Positions 7,509-11,399 of a DNA stretch of 11,399 nt are shown here, one piece after another (position 1 is the first letter of the stretch; each line of letters opens with the position of its first letter). The DNA comes from DATGQT01 sp035304085. Lineage in GTDB: Bacteria; Bacteroidota; Rhodothermia; Rhodothermales; Rubricoccaceae. Below the pieces are notes generated by a model. The model ran no database searches, was not told where the DNA came from, and saw only the letters and a program-made list of their open reading frames with translations. The position numbers and the translations under genes were made by a program. The DNA lies in assembly GCA_035304085.1 (NCBI GenBank), contig DATGQT010000324.1, forward strand, positions 1 to 11,399, written 5' to 3'.

Positions 7509-7511
7509 TCA
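7506..7511. other. Shared stop-codon palindrome TGATCA
   Basis: The decarboxylase ends with TGA at 7506-7508 and the convergent flavodoxin-domain gene ends with TGA (TCA on plus) at 7509-7511. The two stops abut with no base between them and together form the palindrome TGATCA. Any terminator for either transcript must lie inside the other gene. Confidence 0.9.
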
Positions 7512-8093
7512 CCTTACCGCCGCCGGCTCCTGGGCCTCCGCGGCGACCAGCCGGTGCGCGAAGGCGTCGGCGAAGGCGTCGACGGCGGCCCAGTCGGTGT
7601 ACTCGTGGTCGCGCGAGGTGTCGGTGGCGCCGGGGAGGTGAGCGGCGGCCTTGCGCGCGATCCGCCTCATCACCCAGCGCAGGAGGAGGTTGTAGGCGGA
7701 GTACCGGAGGGCCCCCGCGAAGGCGACGGTCTCGGCGGGCTGCCACCCCGTCTCCCGGACGAGCCCGGCCACGTAGCCGCCGACCTCGCGCCGCGCCGCG
7801 TCGGTGGGCTCGGCCGCGCGCATGCAGACGGTGAAGAGCGCCGAGGGCCGCGCGGCCAGCGACGGCTCGTGCGCTCGGGCCCAGGCGAGGAGCGGCTTCT
7901 GGTACCGCCCCCCGTGGATCGAGCCGCCCACGAGGACGCCGTCGTAGTCGAGGGGGTCGAGGTCGGCGGGGAAGCGGTCGGCACGGAAGGCGTCGGCTTC
8001 GTGGCCCTGCAGGTGGAGCCGGTCGCGGAGGCGGTGGGCGACCTTCTCGGTCTGCCCTTCGGAGGTGCCGTAGACGATGAGGACGTGGGACAT
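7509..8093 (-). CDS. HemG-like flavodoxin-domain protein (menaquinone-dependent protoporphyrinogen oxidase type)
   Basis: This is a 194-aa FMN-binding flavodoxin-fold protein resembling E. coli HemG, which oxidises protoporphyrinogen IX to protoporphyrin IX at the membrane using menaquinone. The N-terminal FMN phosphate loop reads VYGTSEGQTEKVA (7-19) and the second flavin-side loop is VGGSIHGGRYQ (55-65). The middle and C-terminus carry the HemG-specific pattern AGALRYSAYNLLLRW (126-140) and then TDTSRDHEYTDW (157-168), equivalent to GALRYPRY and TDTRKEVVYTDW in HemG. Length fits HemG (about 180 aa). No haem gene lies nearby, so a role outside haem synthesis as a general flavodoxin-type reductase stays open. 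The start ATG at 8093 fits the usual MxxVLIxYGT opening. A TAGGCT motif (8130-8135, minus strand) lies about 35 nt upstream. Confidence 0.83.
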   Translation of the reverse strand: MSHVLIVYGTSEGQTEKVAHRLRDRLHLQGHEADAFRADRFPADLDPLDYDGVLVGGSIHGGRYQKPLLAWARAHEPSLAARPSALFTVCMRAAEPTDAARREVGGYVAGLVRETGWQPAETVAFAGALRYSAYNLLLRWVMRRIARKAAAHLPGATDTSRDHEYTDWAAVDAFADAFAHRLVAAEAQEPAAVR

Positions 8094-8161
8094 GGTGGCG
8101 GGGGCTGGGGCGAGGACACGCGTGAGCGGAGCCTACCCCCGCGCCGCGCCGCCCGCCGACG

Positions 8162-8191
8162 GCGCGCCCCCCGACCGGGTGCGGGGCGCGC
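8162..8191 (-). terminator. Candidate intrinsic terminator hairpin after the SDR gene
   Basis: GCGCGCCCC (8162-8170) and GGGGCGCGC (8183-8191) form a perfect 9-bp stem with a 12-nt loop. It begins 37 bp past the SDR stop and lies before the downstream flavodoxin-domain gene. No U-run follows, which is common in very GC-rich genomes but leaves the function uncertain. A protein-binding dyad is the alternative. Confidence 0.4.
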
Positions 8192-8228
8192 GCTGACGGC
8201 GGCGTGGGGCCTCGCCCTACGGCGGCGC

Positions 8229-8999
8229 TCAGACGGCGGTGTAGCCGCCGTCGACGAGGTACGAGGCGCCGGTGACGAACGAGGCGGCGTCGGTGCAGAG
8301 CCACGTCACGAGTCCGGCCACCTCCTCGGGCTGGCCCAGGCGGTTGATCGGGTGCCGCGCCTCGATCGCGCGTCGCACCTCGGGGTCCTCCGTGAGCCCG
8401 GCCCGCTCGATCATCGGCGTCACGATGAAGGCGGGGCAGACGGCGTTGACGCGGACGCCCCGCTGCGCGTAGTCCGCCGCCGCCGCCTTCGTGAGCCCCA
8501 CGACGCCGTGCTTCGCCGCCACGTAGGCCGGCGCGCCCGCGAAGCCGACGTGGCCGAGGATGGAGGCGACGTTGACGATGGCGCCGCCGCCCTGCTCGAG
8601 CATCACCGGGATCGCGTGCTTCATGCACAGCCACACCCCGCGGAGGTTGACCCCGATGACGCGGTCCCACTCCTCCTCGGTGTAGTCGGCCGCCGGGGCG
8701 AGGGCGCCGCCGACGCCGGCGTTGCTGACGAGGGCGTCGAGCCGGCCGAAGGCGGCGACCGTGGCCTCGACGAGGCGAAGGACGTCGGCGCCGTCGGACA
8801 CGTCGCAGGCGACGAAGCGGGCCTCGCCGCCGGCCTCGCGGACGAGGCGGACGGTCTCATCGCCGCCCTCGGCGGCGCGCTCGAGGTCGGAGACGACGAC
8901 GCGGGCGCCGGCGCGGGCGAGGTCGAGCGCGCAGGCGCGCCCGATGCCGGAGGCGGCGCCGGTGACGACGGCGACGCGGCCGTCGAGGCGGGTGCTCAT
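8229..8999 (-). CDS. Classical short-chain dehydrogenase/reductase
   Basis: This is a 256-aa NAD(P)-dependent oxidoreductase with the complete classical SDR set. The cofactor loop is TGAASGIG at 13-20. An Asp at 38 (VVVSDLE), at the end of the second strand, favours NAD(H). The structural motif SNAGVGG has N93, and the catalytic tetrad is N118, S146, Y159 and K163 (YVAAK). The C-terminus (SFVTGASYLVDGGYTAV) is typical of the FabG-like/glucose-dehydrogenase-like branch. I start at ATG 8999 (MSTRLDGRV), which gives normal family length; the in-frame ATG at 9032 would add eleven unrelated residues. Substrate is unknown: sequence only shows an alcohol/ketone-type SDR. The gene is divergent from the TauE/SafE gene with 103 bp between them, and sits upstream of the flavodoxin-domain gene, separated by 135 bp and a hairpin. 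Confidence 0.9.
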   Translation of the reverse strand: MSTRLDGRVAVVTGAASGIGRACALDLARAGARVVVSDLERAAEGGDETVRLVREAGGEARFVACDVSDGADVLRLVEATVAAFGRLDALVSNAGVGGALAPAADYTEEEWDRVIGVNLRGVWLCMKHAIPVMLEQGGGAIVNVASILGHVGFAGAPAYVAAKHGVVGLTKAAAADYAQRGVRVNAVCPAFIVTPMIERAGLTEDPEVRRAIEARHPINRLGQPEEVAGLVTWLCTDAASFVTGASYLVDGGYTAV

Positions 9000-9102
9000 G
9001 GGTGAGGGGAGAGGCCGAGGGAGCCAGTCCAAACCGATAGGTCGAGGTCAGTTCCCGGGCCGCAGGCGTGCACGAGGTACCTCGGCAGTCGTAGTCTCCC
9101 CC

Positions 9103-9867
9103 ATGCTCTACGTCTGGCTCGGCGCCCTCGCCATCGGGCTCACCCTCGGGCTTCTCGGCTCGGGCGGCTCCATCCTCACCGTCCCCGTCCTCGTCTACCT
9201 CGCCGGCGAGCCGGAGAAGGTCGCCATCACCGAGAGCCTCGCCATCGTCGGGGCCATCGCGCTCTCCGGCGCGGTGCCGTACGCCTTCCAGCGCTCGGTG
9301 GACTGGCGGAGCGTGGCGTTCTTCGGCGGCCCCGGCCTCGCGGGCGCCTACCTCGGCGCGACGCTGGCCCGCTTCGTGCCGGGCCCCGTGCAGCTCGTCC
9401 TCTTCGCCGTCGTGATGCTGGGGGCGGCGTGGACGATGTACCGGGGGCGGCGCGAGGCGGCGGGGGGGAGGCCGCGCCAGGTGCCGTGGAAGACGGCCCT
9501 GCTGGGGCTGCTCGTCGGGACGATGACGGGGCTGGTGGGCGTCGGCGGGGGCTTCCTCATCGTGCCGGCGCTCGTGCTCCTGGTGGGGCTGCCGATGCGG
9601 CTGGCCGTGGGCACGAGCCTCTGCATCATCGCCCTCAACAGCTTCACAGGCTTCCTGAAGTACCTCGACGTGCTCGCCGAGACCGAGGGGGCGGTGGACT
9701 GGCGGCTCGTCGGCCTCTTCGTCGCCGTCGGCGTCGTCGGCACCCTCATCGGGAACCGCATCGGCGGGCGCGTGCCGCAGGCGGCGCTCCGCCGCGTCTT
9801 CGCCGTCTTCCTCGTCGTCATGGCCGCGTTCATCCTGTGGCGGGAGCTGCCCGAGGTGCTCGGCTGA
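9103..9867 (+). CDS. TauE/SafE-family anion permease (sulfite/sulfonate exporter family)
   Basis: This is a 254-aa polytopic membrane protein of the TauE/SafE (DUF81) family, with about eight helices in two homologous halves. The half-signature appears twice: TLGLLGSGGSILTVPVLVYL near 14-33 and TGLVGVGGGFLIVPALVLL near 142-160. Each sits where the family places its Gly-rich re-entrant segment. Known members export sulfite, sulfoacetate or related organic anions. Start ATG 9103 gives the first helix straight away (MLYVWLGALAIGL); the frame stays open upstream, but that part is antisense to the SDR gene and reads as a low-complexity shadow. A TAGTCT motif lies at 9092-9097. A sulfur-related substrate would suit the sulfate genes 7 kb to the left, but they are not adjacent and many members of this family act on other substrates. 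Confidence 0.88.
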   Translation: MLYVWLGALAIGLTLGLLGSGGSILTVPVLVYLAGEPEKVAITESLAIVGAIALSGAVPYAFQRSVDWRSVAFFGGPGLAGAYLGATLARFVPGPVQLVLFAVVMLGAAWTMYRGRREAAGGRPRQVPWKTALLGLLVGTMTGLVGVGGGFLIVPALVLLVGLPMRLAVGTSLCIIALNSFTGFLKYLDVLAETEGAVDWRLVGLFVAVGVVGTLIGNRIGGRVPQAALRRVFAVFLVVMAAFILWRELPEVLG

Positions 9868-9879
9868 GGGCCGGCGGGG

Positions 9880-9908
9880 TTGACGGGGGGGAGGCCGGGG
9901 CGTACTCT
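9880..9908 (+). promoter_or_regulatory. Sigma-70-like promoter TTGACG-N17-TACTCT
   Basis: TTGACG at 9880-9885 matches the -35 box in five of six bases. It is followed after exactly 17 bp by TACTCT at 9903-9908, which keeps the key T, A and final T of the -10 box. The predicted transcript would begin near 9915, about 30 nt before the ATG at 9946. This is the best-formed vegetative promoter in the window. Confidence 0.5.
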
Positions 9909-9945
9909 CACCCCCGCCCTTCTTCCCCCTTCCCCTCGATCCGCG

Positions 9946-10218
9946 ATGAGCACCCCCGGCGCGTCCCCCCACGGCACCGACCCCGATCCCGACGCCGGGA
10001 CGAACGGCGCGTTCAACCCGTTCGTGCTCCTCGACGTGCATCACCTCGACCGGGCGACGCTGAGCCGCTACGCCACCTTCCTCGTCGGCCTCCGGCGGAC
10101 GCTCCGGGGGGCCGTACGGGCGGGGGGGGCCCAGGAGGCCATGCTGCAGGCGTTCCTGGACGAGGTCGAGGAGGCGCTCGCCGGCGCGCTCGCGGCCCGG
10201 CGGAACGGGCGGCGGTAG
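9946..10218 (+). CDS. Small hypothetical protein (90 aa)
   Basis: I do not recognise this protein. The first 20 residues are Pro/Asp/Gly-rich and probably disordered. Residues about 22-84 are predicted helical: FNPFVLLDVHHLDRATLSRY, then a basic stretch VGLRRTLRGAVR, an acidic amphipathic helix FLDEVEEAL, and an Arg-rich end. There is no signal peptide or membrane segment. Support for it being real: a good promoter at 9880-9908, third codon positions that are almost all G or C like its neighbours, and a position that fits between the TauE/SafE and rfbB genes. ATG 9946 is chosen because the alternative ATG at 9880 would lie inside the promoter. A coiled-coil or small DNA- or protein-binding regulator is possible but not shown. 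Confidence 0.65.
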   Translation: MSTPGASPHGTDPDPDAGTNGAFNPFVLLDVHHLDRATLSRYATFLVGLRRTLRGAVRAGGAQEAMLQAFLDEVEEALAGALAARRNGRR

Positions 10219-10249
10219 GCACCGCCCCGGCACGCCGCGAGGGCGTGGC

Positions 10250-10257
10250 TAACTTCG
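10250..10257 (+). promoter_or_regulatory. Possible -7 promoter element of rfbB
   Basis: TAACTTCG resembles the Bacteroidetes-type -7 consensus TAnnTTTG in seven of eight positions. It ends only 8 nt before the rfbB ATG, implying a very short or absent leader. No convincing upstream TTG box is seen at the expected distance. Confidence 0.3.
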
Positions 10258-10265
10258 CGGCCCTG

Positions 10266-11348
10266 ATGGAGAACGTCCTCGTCACCGGCGGCGCCGGGTT
10301 CATCGGCGCCAACTTCGTCCGCTGGCTCCTCCGCGAGGCGCCGGCCGCGCGCGTCGTCACGCTCGACGCGCTCACCTACGCCGGCAGCCTCCGCAACCTC
10401 GAAGGCCTCCCGGACCCCGCGCGCCACGCCTTCGTGCACGGCGAGGTGCAGGACGGCCCGCTCGTCGAGCGGCTCCTCCGCGAGCACGACGTCGACACCG
10501 TCGTCCACTTCGCCGCCGAGACGCACGTGGACCGCTCGATCCTCGGCCCGCGCCGGTTCGTCGAGACCAACGTCGTCGGGACGTTCACGCTGCTGGAGGC
10601 GGCGCGGCAGGCGTGGCGGGGCCGCCGCGACGTCCGCTTCCACCACGTCTCGACCGACGAGGTCTACGGCTCGCTCGCGCCGGGCGAGCCGGCCTTCACC
10701 GAGGCCACGCCCTACGACCCCAACTCCCCCTACTCCGCCTCGAAGGCCGGCAGCGACCACCTCGTCCGCGCCTACGCGCGTACCTACGGCCTCCCCGTCA
10801 CCATCACCAACTGCTCGAACAACTACGGCCCCTACCAATTCCCCGAGAAGCTCCTCCCCCTGATGCTCCTCAACGCGCTCTCCGGCCGCCCGCTGCCGAT
10901 CTACGGCGACGGCCGGCAGGTGCGCGACTGGCTCTACGTCGAGGACCACTGCGACGCCATCGGGCGCGTGCTCGCGGCGGGCGAGCCGGGGGAGACGTAC
11001 AACGTCGGCGGCAACAACCAGGTGGCGAACCTCGACCTCGTCCACCGCCTCTGCGACCTCCTCGACCGCCGCTTCCCGGAGAGCCCCCACGCCCCCCACG
11101 CCGGCCTCATCCGGTTCGTCGAGGACCGCCCCGGCCACGACCGCCGCTACGCGATGGACACGAAGAAGATCGAACGTGACCTCGGCTGGACGCCGGAAGA
11201 AACGCTAGAGACCGGACTCGAACAGACGGTGGACTGGTACCTCGCCCACGCCGATTGGCTCGACGCCGTCGCGGAGGAGAAGGGGCTGGCGGCGTGGTGG
11301 GAGGAGAACTACGCCGGCCGCCTGGGCTCGGTGAACGGAGGACGATGA
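10266..11348 (+). CDS. rfbB: dTDP-glucose 4,6-dehydratase
   Basis: RfbB (RmlB) converts dTDP-D-glucose to dTDP-4-keto-6-deoxy-D-glucose with tightly bound NAD+, the second step towards dTDP-L-rhamnose and other deoxysugars for surface polysaccharides. The 360-aa length equals the family norm. Visible motifs are VTGGAGFIG with the NAD loop at 8-14, ETHVDRSI, and the catalytic STDEVYG with D131 and E132. YSASK follows with Y156 and K160. Then come NCSNNYGPYQFPEKLLPLM, GDGRQVRDWLYVEDHC, TYNVGGNNQ and RPGHDRRYAMDTKKIERDLGW, all characteristic of RmlB rather than other extended SDRs. The start at ATG 10266 (MENVLVTGGAG) is unambiguous although there is no ribosome binding site. It is 47 bp after the small hypothetical gene and is followed after 43 bp by what looks like rfbA, so it probably opens or lies within a dTDP-sugar cluster. 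Confidence 0.96.
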   Translation: MENVLVTGGAGFIGANFVRWLLREAPAARVVTLDALTYAGSLRNLEGLPDPARHAFVHGEVQDGPLVERLLREHDVDTVVHFAAETHVDRSILGPRRFVETNVVGTFTLLEAARQAWRGRRDVRFHHVSTDEVYGSLAPGEPAFTEATPYDPNSPYSASKAGSDHLVRAYARTYGLPVTITNCSNNYGPYQFPEKLLPLMLLNALSGRPLPIYGDGRQVRDWLYVEDHCDAIGRVLAAGEPGETYNVGGNNQVANLDLVHRLCDLLDRRFPESPHAPHAGLIRFVEDRPGHDRRYAMDTKKIERDLGWTPEETLETGLEQTVDWYLAHADWLDAVAEEKGLAAWWEENYAGRLGSVNGGR

Positions 11349-11353
11349 CGCCC

Positions 11354-11394
11354 TCCATCACCCATCGCCCATCGCCCATCGCCCATCGCCCATG
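11354..11394 (+). repeat. Heptanucleotide tandem repeat (CCCATCG)n running into a start codon
   Basis: Four exact copies of CCCATCG occupy 11361-11388. A degenerate copy (TCCATCA) precedes them at 11354, and a last partial copy CCCATG ends at 11394. That final ATG is the putative rfbA start. The repeat fills nearly all of the 43 bp between rfbB and that start. Copy-number change by slippage would alter leader length in steps of seven without touching the rfbB coding sequence. Confidence 0.9.
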
Positions 11395-11399
11395 AAAGG
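11392..11399 (+). CDS. rfbA: Probable start of glucose-1-phosphate thymidylyltransferase (first 8 bases only)
   Basis: The last eight bases read ATG AAA GG, that is Met-Lys-Gly. RfbA/RmlA proteins commonly begin MKGIILAGG, and rfbA is the usual neighbour of rfbB, so this is probably its start. Only two and two-thirds codons are visible, so the call rests on context. The product would make dTDP-glucose from glucose-1-phosphate and dTTP, supplying the substrate of RfbB. Confidence 0.5.

Noticed and set aside
5126..7834. A 902-codon open frame overlapping the decarboxylase in another frame
   Set aside because: Its translation is low-complexity Arg/Pro/Gly-rich, a by-product of GC-rich third positions; the 5163 frame has full enzyme motifs.
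7554..9005. A 483-codon plus-strand frame over the flavodoxin-domain and SDR genes
   Set aside because: Gly/Glu/Arg-rich antisense shadow that crosses two genes and the hairpin between them.
11354..11394. CRISPR-like repeats
   Set aside because: Seven-base units without spacers are a simple tandem repeat.
1..11399. Mobile element, defence system or prophage
   Set aside because: No transposase, integrase, terminal repeat, tRNA or defence-type domain was seen, and base composition looks even throughout.

Overview
The window is very GC-rich chromosomal DNA, densely packed with genes in a Gram-negative-type gene set (an outer-membrane porin and a lipobox-bearing substrate-binding protein). None of the assigned start codons has a Shine-Dalgarno sequence; all follow C-rich leaders. 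Several genes carry a TAnnYT hexamer a short way upstream. High GC without Shine-Dalgarno sites, plus these promoter-like motifs, suggests a Rhodothermota/Rubricoccaceae-like member of the Bacteroidetes side of the tree. This is an inference; another GC-rich phylum is possible. No RNA gene, insertion sequence, CRISPR array or phage gene was recognised.

Left part (1-3709): a minus-strand pair encodes an OprO/OprP-type porin and, 9 bp behind it, a sulfate-binding lipoprotein that runs off the left edge. Divergent from them is a sigma-54-dependent activator (GAF-like sensor, AAA+, Fis-type HTH). The 183-bp region between them holds two tandem palindromes of the form CCGTCA-N4-TGACGG, 21 bp apart centre to centre. 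A sigma-54-like -24/-12 element faces the porin. Together these look like an enhancer-controlled anion (probably sulfate) uptake regulon.

Middle part (3725-9867): an MFS transporter (minus) is divergent from a large group II PLP-dependent decarboxylase that resembles bacterial tyrosine decarboxylases. The decarboxylase meets a HemG-like flavodoxin-domain protein tail to tail; the two stop codons share the palindrome TGATCA. A classical SDR oxidoreductase follows on the minus strand, with a GC-rich hairpin behind it, and is divergent from a TauE/SafE permease.

Right part (9880-11399): a 90-aa protein of unknown function with a good sigma-70-like promoter precedes rfbB (dTDP-glucose 4,6-dehydratase). 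Just after rfbB, a heptanucleotide repeat (CCCATCG) runs directly into an ATG whose first codons read Met-Lys-Gly, the usual beginning of RfbA. This is probably the start of a dTDP-sugar (rhamnose-type) cluster.

Most genes here are ordinary. The least ordinary structures are the tandem-palindrome regulatory region of the porin/sulfate-binding pair, the repeat abutting the putative rfbA start, and the long C-terminal extension of the decarboxylase. There are no gene-free stretches above 300 bp.
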